Counted from the stretch's first letter, positions 6,927-13,888 are shown. The stretch: DNA of 14,412 nucleotides from Bacillota bacterium (GCA_023441125.1 JAEZQV010000062.1:1-14412); one strand, 5' to 3'. Made by a program: numbers and translations. Notes: generated by a model not told the origin, from the sequence alone.

Positions 6927-7039
6927 AATTATTTCCTTGTGTTTGTAAGCTGAATCTTACTGTACGTTAGTGCGCTGATCGGTAAACACCGAAGGCTAGG
7001 GTATATCTGCGCTGATATGCCTACCCTTTGGTGTTTTTT
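6927..7039 (+). ncRNA. candidate small RNA gene (about 110 nt), family not recognised
   Basis: The predicted transcript runs from the promoter at 6892-6920 to the T-run of the terminator ending at 7039. It contains a small stem GTAAG-CTGAAT-CTTAC early on and the large 3' hairpin. The 9-base string TGCGCTGAT occurs twice (6971-6979 and 7008-7016); the second copy includes the hairpin loop, so the first could mark a structural duplication. The only ATG nearby, at 6919, overlaps the -10 box and gives a 9-codon ORF, so it is not a peptide gene. I do not recognise a known riboswitch or sRNA consensus. It could be a trans-acting sRNA or a short regulatory leader with nothing downstream. Confidence 0.5.
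6984..7039 (+). terminator. long intrinsic terminator of the candidate small RNA
   Basis: The base of the stem is AAACACCGAAG (6984-6994) paired with CTTTGGTGTTT (7026-7036), 11 pairs including one G-T. Above it, TAGG/CCTA and TATATC/GATATG pair with one bulged G, under a six-base loop TGCGCT. The stem runs directly into six Ts (7034-7039). Confidence 0.75.
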
Positions 7040-7074
7040 GTCTCTATCGACTTGCCTCCCCTATCCCTAATATA

Positions 7075-7124
7075 AATGAAGGCCAGGTTCGCTTTTAATA
7101 AAGCGAGTATACCTGGCCTTCATT
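7075..7124. terminator. 14-bp hairpin after the LuxR-type gene, probable terminator
   Basis: Perfect 14-bp arms AATGAAGGCCAGGT (7075-7088) and its complement (7111-7124) enclose a second 7-bp stem TCGCTTT/AAAGCGA. It lies 62 bases after the stop of the LuxR-type gene and 35 bases after the small-RNA terminator. Neither side has a long T-run, so termination may be partial. It mainly insulates two transcripts that point at each other. Confidence 0.55.
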
Positions 7125-7186
7125 ATGCCTAGACCTTATGGGAAAGACTCCCGCCAGAGCTGAATTTCCTACTTTATAAACCGGGA

Positions 7187-7954
7187 TCATTCATGAATCA
7201 TTTTTAGCAGTTGTACGCGGTTTTTGATGCCAATTTTTTTATAGATATTAAGAATATGTTTTTTCAGGGTATTGGGCGTTATAATCAAAGCATTGCACAT
7301 TTCTTCTGTTTCCAGACCTTTGGCCATGAGACCCAGCACTCGTTCTTCCCGCGCAGTCAGTTGAAATTTAACGCTGCATTCGAATACGGATAAGGTTTTA
7401 TTCGTTTGCTCTTTGGCATTGAGAACATTATAGAGGCGCAAGGCCAAATGGTCTTTAAGCTGATTTAAAATGAAAGTATCCCGGTAGGAAAAATTCGTGG
7501 AGGCTTCATTGCGGTACAAGGATACTATTCCCAGGAACGTATTATTAAAAGCTAAATTGATATGTATTATATGATGGATTGCATTCGGTTTGCAGATTTG
7601 TTCATAGTAGGTTGATTTGAGCCACACTTTTTTGTCGCAAATATCGGAATCCAGATAAACAATATTATTGGCGCTAAGTTTTATCCCCCGCGAATAATCG
7701 TATTTATAATAATTCTCCAAATACTTTTGTACGTATTCATCGGGAAAGTTCAGCGTAACAGGCGCACAAAGCAGCACTTCCTGTCCGTTGGCCGCCAAAT
7801 AGGAAGTCGCCCGGTCAAAAGGAATAACCCATTGCAACTGCTTAAGCAAAATCGACCGCATACTGTCAAGGCTGTTAATACTGTGAATTTTGTAGATAAT
7901 ATCTGTGATTACCATCCAAACGTTATTGCCGAGAGAATCCAATATATTCACCAC
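7187..7954 (-). CDS. LuxR-family transcriptional regulator with GAF-like sensor domain
   Basis: 255 residues. The C-terminal 58 residues are a LuxR/GerE helix-turn-helix: LTAREERVLGLMAKGLETEE, then the recognition helix in TPNTLKKHILNIYKKIGI. Residues about 25-170 look like a GAF-type ligand domain (WVIPFDRATSYL; NTFLGIVSLYRN). There is no receiver aspartate pattern, so it is probably controlled by a ligand rather than by phosphorylation. It is divergently transcribed from the carboxylase operon and is its most likely regulator. The annotated start is the second codon of the run CTG-GTG-GTG, directly after an in-frame stop; there is no ribosome binding site, and a TATAAT sits about 10 bases upstream. 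Translation may be leaderless, or begin at a downstream codon such as the ATG at residue 14. Confidence 0.85.
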   Translation of the reverse strand: MVNILDSLGNNVWMVITDIIYKIHSINSLDSMRSILLKQLQWVIPFDRATSYLAANGQEVLLCAPVTLNFPDEYVQKYLENYYKYDYSRGIKLSANNIVYLDSDICDKKVWLKSTYYEQICKPNAIHHIIHINLAFNNTFLGIVSLYRNEASTNFSYRDTFILNQLKDHLALRLYNVLNAKEQTNKTLSVFECSVKFQLTAREERVLGLMAKGLETEEMCNALIITPNTLKKHILNIYKKIGIKNRVQLLKMIHE

Positions 7955-7967
7955 CAGATACTGTTAA

Positions 7968-7973
7968 ATTATA
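7968..7973 (-). promoter_or_regulatory. possible -10 box of the LuxR-type gene
   Basis: The minus strand reads TATAAT (7973 to 7968), a perfect -10 hexamer. No good -35 match lies 16-18 bases upstream, so an activator may be required. A start near 7961 would give a leader of only a few bases before the GTG. Confidence 0.4.
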
Positions 7974-7992
7974 ACCAGTGAAACATTCCCTC

Positions 7993-8013
7993 TACGTTAA
8001 GACAGCTGACGTA
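7993..8013. promoter_or_regulatory. candidate operator dyad between LuxR-type gene and carboxylase operon
   Basis: TACGTTA, 7 bases, TGACGTA: 7-bp arms with one mismatch in a 21-bp site. It lies about 20 bases upstream of the LuxR-type -10 box and about 100 bases upstream of the carboxylase promoter. That is a reasonable position for a LuxR-type dimer acting on both divergent promoters. Assignment to the neighbouring regulator is by position only. Confidence 0.4.
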
Positions 8014-8111
8014 AAGTTTTTCTTAAATTATAGCAAACCTATTTCATTTATTTCTACTACTTTTTTACCATAAATAGAAAAATGTGAGAAATAAATGGTC
8101 ATGGGGAGTAA

Positions 8112-8140
8112 TTGAATCAAAAAAAAGATTCTTTTATACT
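8112..8140 (+). promoter_or_regulatory. sigma-70 promoter of the carboxylase operon
   Basis: TTGAAT (8112-8117), a 17-base spacer and TATACT (8135-8140). Transcription would begin near 8147, giving a leader of about 98 bases before the ATG at 8245. The -35 box and spacer contain GAATC-A8-GATTC, a short inverted repeat split by an A-tract that may bend the DNA or take part in control. Confidence 0.65.
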
Positions 8141-8166
8141 TAGAACATAAATTGAATACAAAATTA

Positions 8167-8220
8167 AAAGAGCAAGGGCGCTTACGGTTTCATTTCTATG
8201 AACTGGCGCACTTGCTTTTT
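8167..8220 (+). terminator. leader hairpin with T-run, candidate attenuator of the carboxylase operon
   Basis: AGCAAGGGCGC (8171-8181) pairs with GCGCACTTGCT (8206-8216) with a single G-A mismatch. Outer A-T and G-T pairs extend the stem to 8167 and 8220. The stem runs into TTTTTGATTTT, and the AAAGGAGGG ribosome binding site comes only after that. The 24-base loop contains a minor stem TTCAT/ATGAA. Shape and place fit an intrinsic terminator inside the 5' leader, so the operon could be controlled by antitermination. I see no leader peptide and no known riboswitch aptamer. Confidence 0.5.
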
Positions 8221-8244
8221 GATTTTACAAAGGAGGGACTTTTC

Positions 8245-9228
8245 ATGAAAAAATATGAGGTCATTCTCGACACAATGCCGGCAACAGATGTCAGAACCGA
8301 AATTTTATTTCGCCAGGCCGGCGACGGCTTCCTCCAGGTGGAATATGGCTATGAGCAACGGGTAGAGCTAATGGATTCCTTTCGGACCCTAGCCGTAGAC
8401 AGCAAGGTAAAAGCAACAAACATCCGGGGGCTGATAGAAACTGTCCCCAGCTTGCGCGCCAATCTTTTTCATTTCGATCCTCTGCAAATTTCCGTGCAAG
8501 AATTAATCGCGGAAATAAAACTGGCGGAAGACTCGCTGCTTGGTGTCGAGGATATGGTCATAGACTCCAGGATTATTACCCTGCCGATTGCCTTTGAGGA
8601 CAGTCAGACAAAAAAGGCCGTGGAACTTTACGTAAAACAAATAAGGCCCGACGCCCCCAACTGCGAGGGCGGCTACAACTTGGAATATATGGCCAAATGC
8701 AATGGCTGTTCTGTCGCCGCTATTAAGCAGATGCTGCTCAGCACGTACTGGTACAACAGTGGCTGCGGTTTTTGGCCAGGGGGCGGATTTTTCTGGCCAA
8801 TGGACCCTCGCTGCAAAATGATTGTTCCCAAATACAACCCGCCGCGTATCTGGACACCGGAAGGCGCGGTGGGAATCGGCGGCGCCTGTCTCTTTACCTA
8901 TACCACAGCCACTGGCGGCGGTTATCAGCTCTTTGGGCGCACCATACCAACTTTCCAGCAGGCAATGAAACATCCGCAATTCAAAGATAAACCCTTCTTA
9001 TATCACCCTTCCGGTGACCGCTTGAAATTTGTTGAAGTATCGGAAGCAGAAATTGATGCCATATACGAACACGTCCATGATAAAACCGATTACAATTATG
9101 AAATCGAGGAAAGCAAAATTATTGTCAAGGATTATCTTGCCTTCTTAGCCAGACCGGAAGTAAAGCAAGGGGCAGAAGAGTTTGCCAAAGCGCAGGAACA
9201 GGGAGCAAAACAAGCACCCCGGCTCTAA
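8245..9228 (+). CDS. carboxyltransferase subunit, AHS1/PxpB-like, urea-carboxylase type
   Basis: A 327-residue cytosolic protein matching the C-terminal half of the urea carboxylase carboxyltransferase domain. In order it has LPIAFEDSQTKKAVELY (113-129), IRPDAPNC, a CGFWPGGGFFWPMDPR stretch (174-189) where urea carboxylase has its active-site loop, KYNPPRIWTPEGAVGIGG (196-213) and GGGYQLFGRT (224-233). These are closer to urea carboxylase than to the shorter (~230-residue) 5-oxoprolinase subunit PxpB. With the next protein it should form the site where CO2 passes from biotin to a nitrogen substrate such as urea, an amide or a lactam. I chose ATG 8245 because AAAGGAGGG precedes it by 8 bases; a longer TTG start at 8152 would translate the leader hairpin and has no ribosome binding site. 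First gene of the operon. Confidence 0.82.
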   Translation: MKKYEVILDTMPATDVRTEILFRQAGDGFLQVEYGYEQRVELMDSFRTLAVDSKVKATNIRGLIETVPSLRANLFHFDPLQISVQELIAEIKLAEDSLLGVEDMVIDSRIITLPIAFEDSQTKKAVELYVKQIRPDAPNCEGGYNLEYMAKCNGCSVAAIKQMLLSTYWYNSGCGFWPGGGFFWPMDPRCKMIVPKYNPPRIWTPEGAVGIGGACLFTYTTATGGGYQLFGRTIPTFQQAMKHPQFKDKPFLYHPSGDRLKFVEVSEAEIDAIYEHVHDKTDYNYEIEESKIIVKDYLAFLARPEVKQGAEEFAKAQEQGAKQAPRL

Positions 9229-9257
9229 CACGATGATAGTACGAGGAGGTTAACGCT

Positions 9258-10241
9258 ATGATTAAGATAATAAAAGCCGGTATTGAAGTACTGGTAGAAG
9301 ATTGGCCCGGACGATTGGGATATATGGGGCTGGGCATGGCGGCAGCCGGCGCCATGGATAATCTGGCTCTGCAGCTTGGCAATTTGCTTCTGAAAAATGC
9401 TCCGGGCGAAGCCGCGCTGGAAATCGCCGGCGGTTACTTTCAGCTGGAATTTGCCCGGGACACCACCATTGCCATTTGCGGCGCCGATATGTCCGCCAAA
9501 TTGAACGGGCAGTCGATTCCCTTATGGGAGGCTATTTCCATCCGGACCGGCGATCAGTTAAGCTTCGATCATTTTGGTTCCCATGGCTTTCGCAGTTATT
9601 TATGTATCGCCGGCGGGATCGATGTCCCCGTGTATTTAGGCAGTAAATCCACCTGCCTGTTTGGTTCATATGGAGGATTCAACGGCAGAAAGCTGCAAAC
9701 CGGTGATGAAATTGCCTTAGGGTATACTACCGCTCAAAATCTGGCCGGCCGCAAGATAAGTGCCAAATATATCCCGGCCTACACAAATGAGTGGGAGTTA
9801 CGAGCCATTCCCGGGCCAAATTCAGCACCGGACTATGTTACCCATGCAGGCATGGATTATCTATTTTCCACCCCCATGAAAATTTCGCACAATGCCAATC
9901 GGGCGGCATACCGTTTAGCAGAAGTTCCTGCCTATTTTTGGGCCAGACAAGATGGCGGCAAGGGCGGCAGCCATCCTTCAAATATTGTTGACCACGGCTA
10001 TAATATGCGTGGCGCAGTGAATGTCACAGGCAATACCCCTTCCCTGCTCATTGCAGACGGGCCGACACTGGGCGGCTTCGTCTGTGTAGCAAATGTAATT
10101 CAGGCCGATCTTTGGAAAATCGGCCAGGGAATCCCGTCCCGTGACAAGATTACATTCAGGCTGACAACCATCGAGGAAGCAACCGCCGCCCGCCGCGATT
10201 TCATTACAATGCTGGCCGCCGAGGATTTGATCATAGACTGA
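9258..10241 (+). CDS. carboxyltransferase subunit, AHS2/PxpC-like, urea-carboxylase type
   Basis: 327 residues, the partner half of the carboxyltransferase domain. Motifs: DWPGRLGYMGLG near the N-terminus, AALEI (52-56), GGIDVPVYLGSKST (119-132), GRKLQTGDEI (143-152), HNANRAAYRL (211-220), FWARQDGGKGGSHPSN (227-242) and DGPTLGGFVC. The WAR-DGG-HPSN block is the urea-carboxylase version; PxpC/KipA proteins differ there. In fused urea carboxylase both halves and the biotin domains are one chain, so this is a split form. It begins 29 bases after the preceding stop with AGGAGG about 8 bases before the ATG. Substrate-binding residues could not be assigned from sequence alone. Confidence 0.85.
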   Translation: MIKIIKAGIEVLVEDWPGRLGYMGLGMAAAGAMDNLALQLGNLLLKNAPGEAALEIAGGYFQLEFARDTTIAICGADMSAKLNGQSIPLWEAISIRTGDQLSFDHFGSHGFRSYLCIAGGIDVPVYLGSKSTCLFGSYGGFNGRKLQTGDEIALGYTTAQNLAGRKISAKYIPAYTNEWELRAIPGPNSAPDYVTHAGMDYLFSTPMKISHNANRAAYRLAEVPAYFWARQDGGKGGSHPSNIVDHGYNMRGAVNVTGNTPSLLIADGPTLGGFVCVANVIQADLWKIGQGIPSRDKITFRLTTIEEATAARRDFITMLAAEDLIID

Positions 10242-10281
10242 TTGCACTAGATTGAAATAAAAAAATCGGGAGGAATTAAAA

Positions 10282-10503
10282 GTGAAATACACATTGAAAG
10301 CGCCAATGCCGGGCTTGGTGGCACGAGTGGTAGTAAATGAAGGCGATAAAGTAACAGCCGGCCAGGAATTGGCTGTTATCAACTGCATGAAAATAGAAAT
10401 CAGCTGTTCCACGGAAAAAGCAGGCACGGTAGAAAAAATCCTAGTAGGTGAATGGGATGAGATGGATGTGGATTCACCAATGGTCATTTTACAGGTGGAA
10501 TAA
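10282..10503 (+). CDS. stand-alone biotin carboxyl carrier protein
   Basis: A 73-residue biotinyl/lipoyl domain with nothing before it, much shorter than AccB (~150). APMPG (7-11) and GDKVTAGQELAVI are typical. The biotin lysine is K37 in NCMKIE, which differs from the usual EAMKM: Asn and Cys replace Glu and Ala, and Ile replaces Met. The Met-Lys pair that biotin ligase needs is kept. It should carry carboxybiotin from the biotin carboxylase encoded next to the two carboxyltransferase subunits. The GTG start at 10282 follows GGGAGGAATTAAAA. The stop is 21 bases before the biotin carboxylase start. Confidence 0.88.
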   Translation: MKYTLKAPMPGLVARVVVNEGDKVTAGQELAVINCMKIEISCSTEKAGTVEKILVGEWDEMDVDSPMVILQVE

Positions 10504-10524
10504 ATAGGAGAACCGAGGTTAGAT

Positions 10525-11913
10525 ATGATAAGGAAAATATTAATCGCCAATCGTGGCGAGATCGTCAGCCGGATAATGAAAACCTGCCAGGCCATGAACA
10601 TCGAAACAGTTGTCGTCTATTCAGATGCCGATAAAGAGGCCCCTTATATCAAAGAAGCGACCGAAAGCTATTGCATCGGCTCCCCCAGTCCGCTCAAGAG
10701 TTATTTGAACATCAATCTGCTAATTGATGTGCTGAAAAAATCAGGTGCCGAGGCAGTACATCCCGGCTATGGATTTTTGTCGGAAAAAGCAGCTTTTGCC
10801 AAAGCGGTTCATAACGCCGGCGCAGTCTGGATTGGACCCAGTCCTGCTGTCCTGGAAAACATTGAGTCCAAATGTTATTGCCGCCAGCTTGCCAGTCAGC
10901 TGAGTTTGCCGGTAACCCCCGGAACCATAAGCCCCATAAAATCCATTGAGGAGATCTATGAGGTCGCCCTGGTCCACGGTGTTCCCGTGATGCTGAAACT
11001 GGATAAAGGCGGCGGCGGTAAAGGCATCCAGCGCATAGATGATCTGCAGGATGCGGTTAAACTGCAGGAAGCGCTTGACAGCTTGCGCCGCATAGGCACT
11101 ATGGCTTTTGCCTCCGGGGATGTTTATCTGGAAAAGATTATCGAAACAGCACGGCACATTGAAGTACAGTTCCTGGCAGACAAAGAACAAACGGTGGTTT
11201 GCTTGGGCGAAAGAGAGTGCTCGATCCAGCGCCGGTATCAAAAGATCATTGAAGAGTCCCCGTCACTGGCGGTCAGTGATACCCAGCGGCAGGCATTGTT
11301 CGCTTATACCAGAGAACTCATCCAAAAGATAAACTATACCGGTGCCGGTACAGTTGAATATTTACGGGACAGCGCAGGCAATTTCTATTTCATGGAAATC
11401 AATGCCCGCCTGCAGGTGGAACACCCTGTCACTGAATTTGTCACGGGACTGGATATTGTCGAACAGCAAATCCGCATTGCCGCCGGCGAAAAACTTGCCT
11501 TACGGCAGGAAGACATCCAGTTTAGCGGCCATGCGATCGAATGCAGAATTTATGCGGAAGACCCCGTCACATTTATGCCATCGCCCGGGTTGGTGCATAC
11601 GCTTTCTTTTCCCGATACCCTTAGCAATAAAAATCTGCGGATTGATGCTGCCGTCCGGGAGAACAGTAAAATCCCGCCCTATTATGACCCGCTGTTTGCC
11701 AAGGTGATTGGCTGGGGGCCAAACCGTACCGCTGCGATTGAGCATTTGAAAAAAGGTCTAAGCGCAATTGTGGTCAAAGGTATCAAAACCACCATCCCGG
11801 CCGATTTGGCAATTTTGGAACACCCCAAATTTGTCAGCGGTGATATCCATACCGGCTTTTTGCCGCAAGAGCGCCATACCACGTCAATCAACACCAAGGG
11901 GGAATATCTGTGA
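10525..11913 (+). CDS. biotin carboxylase subunit (AccC-like)
   Basis: A 462-residue ATP-grasp enzyme that carboxylates biotin with ATP and bicarbonate. It has the usual order: KILIANRGEI Rossmann start, HPGYGFLSE, K116, KLDKGGGGKG nucleotide loop (158-167), GERECSIQRR with K240, MEINARLQVEHPVTE (E291, N293, R295, E299) and the C-terminal domain from CRIYAEDP. All catalytic residues I can place are present. Two small changes are the glycine loop (LDKGGGGKG instead of AxxGGGGRG) and INARLQ in place of MNTRLQ. The length matches a free-standing AccC; a full urea carboxylase is over 1100 residues. Given the neighbours it serves the urea-type carboxyltransferase, not acetyl-CoA carboxylase: no AccA/AccD genes are near. 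The last bases overlap the next gene (GTGA). Confidence 0.93.
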   Translation: MIRKILIANRGEIVSRIMKTCQAMNIETVVVYSDADKEAPYIKEATESYCIGSPSPLKSYLNINLLIDVLKKSGAEAVHPGYGFLSEKAAFAKAVHNAGAVWIGPSPAVLENIESKCYCRQLASQLSLPVTPGTISPIKSIEEIYEVALVHGVPVMLKLDKGGGGKGIQRIDDLQDAVKLQEALDSLRRIGTMAFASGDVYLEKIIETARHIEVQFLADKEQTVVCLGERECSIQRRYQKIIEESPSLAVSDTQRQALFAYTRELIQKINYTGAGTVEYLRDSAGNFYFMEINARLQVEHPVTEFVTGLDIVEQQIRIAAGEKLALRQEDIQFSGHAIECRIYAEDPVTFMPSPGLVHTLSFPDTLSNKNLRIDAAVRENSKIPPYYDPLFAKVIGWGPNRTAAIEHLKKGLSAIVVKGIKTTIPADLAILEHPKFVSGDIHTGFLPQERHTTSINTKGEYL

Positions 11914-12659
11914 AAATTGATATAAATGTAGATATGGGCGAAAGCTTTGGCCGCTATGTACTGGGAGATGACGAAGCGCTTATGCCCTGGATCAGCTCAG
12001 CTAATATAGCTACCGGGTTTCATGCCGGTGATCCCCTGGTTATGGAACAGACCATTCTCTGGGCCAAAAAATATAACGTCGCTGTCGGCGCCCATGTAGG
12101 CCTTAACGACCGGCAAGGGTTTGGCCGCAGGCAAATCGATATTTCGCCGGCCGAGCTGCGCACCGATACGTTATATCAATTAGGCGCGATAGACGCATTT
12201 TTACGGCTGCATAATATGAAATTGCAGCACATAAAGCCGCATGGAATCCTATACCGGATGGTCGGCGAACAAGAACGTTACATCAATACCTTTTTAGATG
12301 TGGTCGAAGAATATGACAAAAACTTATATATCATGCTCCATACCGGCTGTGAGGCCTTACAGCGGGCCCAAAAACGGGGTCTTAAGACGGCGCCGGAAAT
12401 TCTGGTGGATCTAGGCTATGACAGCAGCGGGAACTGGATTTTGGAGCGGGTCAAAAAAGCCAGATCCCCCCAGGAGATTGCCAGTCGTGCTTTACGGGCT
12501 GTACAGGCAAAAAAAATTGATACTATCGACGGAACGCTAATGGATATAACTGGCGTAACGGTCTGCCTGCACGGCGATGCGCCAAACGCCGCAGCGGTGG
12601 CCAAAGCGGTACATGCAGCCTTTAGCGAAGCTAATATAGCCATCGAAGCCTTACCGTAG
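11910..12659 (+). CDS. pxpA: LamB/YcsF-family hydrolase, 5-oxoprolinase subunit A (PxpA)-like
   Basis: 249 residues, the usual size. Family motifs: KIDINVDMGESFG at the start, TGFHAGDP (35-42; usually CGFHAGDP), GAHVGL (60-65; usually GAHPGF), HIKPHGILY (107-115) and CLHGDAP (219-225). In the known PxpABC complex, PxpA works with PxpB and PxpC to open the 5-oxoproline ring using ATP. Here the partner subunits are urea-carboxylase-like and come with a biotin carboxylase, so the reaction may be carboxylation of an amide or lactam nitrogen followed by hydrolysis. The GTG start overlaps the upstream stop by 4 bases and AAGGGGG precedes it, so translation is coupled. The Cys-to-Thr and Pro-to-Val changes near the presumed active site may reflect a different substrate. 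The symbol names the family; the function is not proven. Confidence 0.85.
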   Translation: MKIDINVDMGESFGRYVLGDDEALMPWISSANIATGFHAGDPLVMEQTILWAKKYNVAVGAHVGLNDRQGFGRRQIDISPAELRTDTLYQLGAIDAFLRLHNMKLQHIKPHGILYRMVGEQERYINTFLDVVEEYDKNLYIMLHTGCEALQRAQKRGLKTAPEILVDLGYDSSGNWILERVKKARSPQEIASRALRAVQAKKIDTIDGTLMDITGVTVCLHGDAPNAAAVAKAVHAAFSEANIAIEALP

Positions 12660-12720
12660 GTAACAAGAGCAGAGTTAATTATCCGAAAATTAAATCAATT
12701 ATGAGATTGGGAGGGATTCT

Positions 12721-13230
12721 ATGAACCGCATAACTGCGCTGGATCTATCAGTTGCCGTTTTGGCAGCGGTATCCTGCCTGGGTTCACTCATTGGCTTGCC
12801 GATCTGGGCTTTGTTTATCGGCTGGGCCTGGTATTTTACATTAGGCGCAACGGTTGCTGCCTTTAAACAGGCAAGTCTGCCGATGATCGCCGGTTCCGCG
12901 CTGGCAGTGGCAGCGATTGTCTTAATTGACATACTGAGCAAGTCTTTTGCTCTCCTGCCCGCAATGATGCTCGCTGTCCTGCTAACCGTTTTTTTGCTGA
13001 TGTTAACCTTAAAAATTGCCGTGTTCCAGTGCTCTTTAGCCTCCTTTAACGCCTACTCCTGTATGTTTGCCGGCTATTATGCGCATGCATTTCCTGTCCA
13101 GGCCGATTATATCAGCAATTTAGGCTATGCAGTTGTCTGGATTACCGGTGCAAATTTTATCGGTCTTATTTTTGGCTGGCTGAGTATTGGTCTCGCAAAA
13201 CTAGGCAGTCCCGGCAAACCGGCTGGTTAA
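12721..13230 (+). CDS. DUF1097 family membrane protein
   Basis: 169 residues with about five hydrophobic segments, starting with LSVAVLAAVSCLGSLIGLPI and including a glycine- and aromatic-rich IGWAWYFTLGATVAAF. This matches the DUF1097 family (E. coli YcdZ type), whose function is unknown to me. It is the last gene of the carboxylase operon, 61 bases after the pxpA-like stop, with a strong GGGAGGG site. Its place suggests uptake of the substrate or release of a product, but membrane topology is the only thing the sequence shows. Confidence 0.78.
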   Translation: MNRITALDLSVAVLAAVSCLGSLIGLPIWALFIGWAWYFTLGATVAAFKQASLPMIAGSALAVAAIVLIDILSKSFALLPAMMLAVLLTVFLLMLTLKIAVFQCSLASFNAYSCMFAGYYAHAFPVQADYISNLGYAVVWITGANFIGLIFGWLSIGLAKLGSPGKPAG

Positions 13231-13267
13231 CGGGCCAACTCACGAGCAGTATTTTTCCCGGCTGCCA

Positions 13268-13299
13268 AAAGGCTGCCTCCAGTGCGAGGCAGCCTTTTT
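13268..13299. terminator. bidirectional intrinsic terminator between carboxylase operon and msrB
   Basis: AAAGGCTGCCTC (13268-13279) and its exact complement (13286-13297) form a 12-bp stem with a 6-base loop. It is followed by TTTTT on the plus strand and preceded by AAAA, so it works both ways. It ends the plus-strand operon 38 bases after the DUF1097 stop and lies 9 bases after the msrB stop. Confidence 0.9.
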
Positions 13300-13307
13300 C
13301 CCTGACA

Positions 13308-13760
13308 TTACTTTGCAAATAATGTCAGCAATTCACCGTAACCTTCCTGTTCCATTTTTTCTTTGGGAATAAACCGCAAGGCGGCGGAGTTTATGCAGTA
13401 CCGTAAGCCGCCCGGTTTGGGTCCGTCAGTAAATACATGGCCCAGGTGGGCGTCTGCTGTCTTACTGCGCACTTCCGTACGTACCATCCCATGGCTTGTA
13501 TCTGCGGTTTCCCTTACTTTGCCGGCCGCTACCGGTTTGGTAAAACTCGGCCACCCGCAGCCGGAGTCAAATTTATCCACTGAGCTGAATAATGGCTCGC
13601 CTGACACAATATCAACATAAATGCCCTCGCGTTTATTGTCCCAGTATTCATTCCGAAAAGGCGGCTCGGTCGCATTTTCCTGCGTTACGGCAAATTGCAG
13701 CGGGTTCAGCCGCTTCCGTAACGGTTCGTTCTGGTCAGATTGACTATCTTGCCGGCCCAT
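13308..13760 (-). CDS. msrB: peptide-methionine (R)-S-oxide reductase MsrB
   Basis: A 150-residue single-domain MsrB, which repairs the R-form of methionine sulfoxide in proteins using thioredoxin. Motifs: [10 protein letters not shown] (64-73) with C68 as likely resolving cysteine, HLGHVF (105-110) with the catalytic histidines, and [11 protein letters not shown] (120-130) with C122 as catalytic cysteine. The CxxC zinc pairs of the E. coli type are absent, so it is the zinc-free form. No msrA is fused or adjacent within the window. A slightly long, polar N-terminus (about 16 residues) precedes the domain; GAGGGA 6 bases before the ATG supports this start. It is transcribed on its own and shares its terminator with the operon on the other strand. 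Confidence 0.95.
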   Translation of the reverse strand: MGRQDSQSDQNEPLRKRLNPLQFAVTQENATEPPFRNEYWDNKREGIYVDIVSGEPLFSSVDKFDSGCGWPSFTKPVAAGKVRETADTSHGMVRTEVRSKTADAHLGHVFTDGPKPGGLRYCINSAALRFIPKEKMEQEGYGELLTLFAK

Positions 13761-13888
13761 ACTATTCCCTCGCTTCCTCTAAGACTTATTAAATCATCTT
13801 TCCACAAATAACTTCTACCTATTACGGAAACATATACATGCTAACGTGTCAAGGGAAAGTTTAACTTGCTTATACTAAAACAACAGTA

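Noticed and set aside
8152..8244. Longer start (TTG) for the first carboxyltransferase gene
   Set aside because: It has no ribosome binding site, lies only a few bases after the predicted transcription start and would translate the leader hairpin; ATG 8245 has AAAGGAGGG at ideal spacing.
8503..8979. 158-codon open frame on the minus strand
   Set aside because: Antisense to the first carboxyltransferase gene, with no ribosome binding site or recognisable motif.
9978..10601. 207-codon open frame on the minus strand
   Set aside because: It runs antisense through three well-supported genes, crosses two gene boundaries and has no protein-like motif.
10525..11913. Acetyl-CoA carboxylase subunit for fatty acid synthesis
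   Set aside because: The sequence alone would allow it, but the flanking genes are urea-type carboxyltransferases and no AccA or AccD gene is present.
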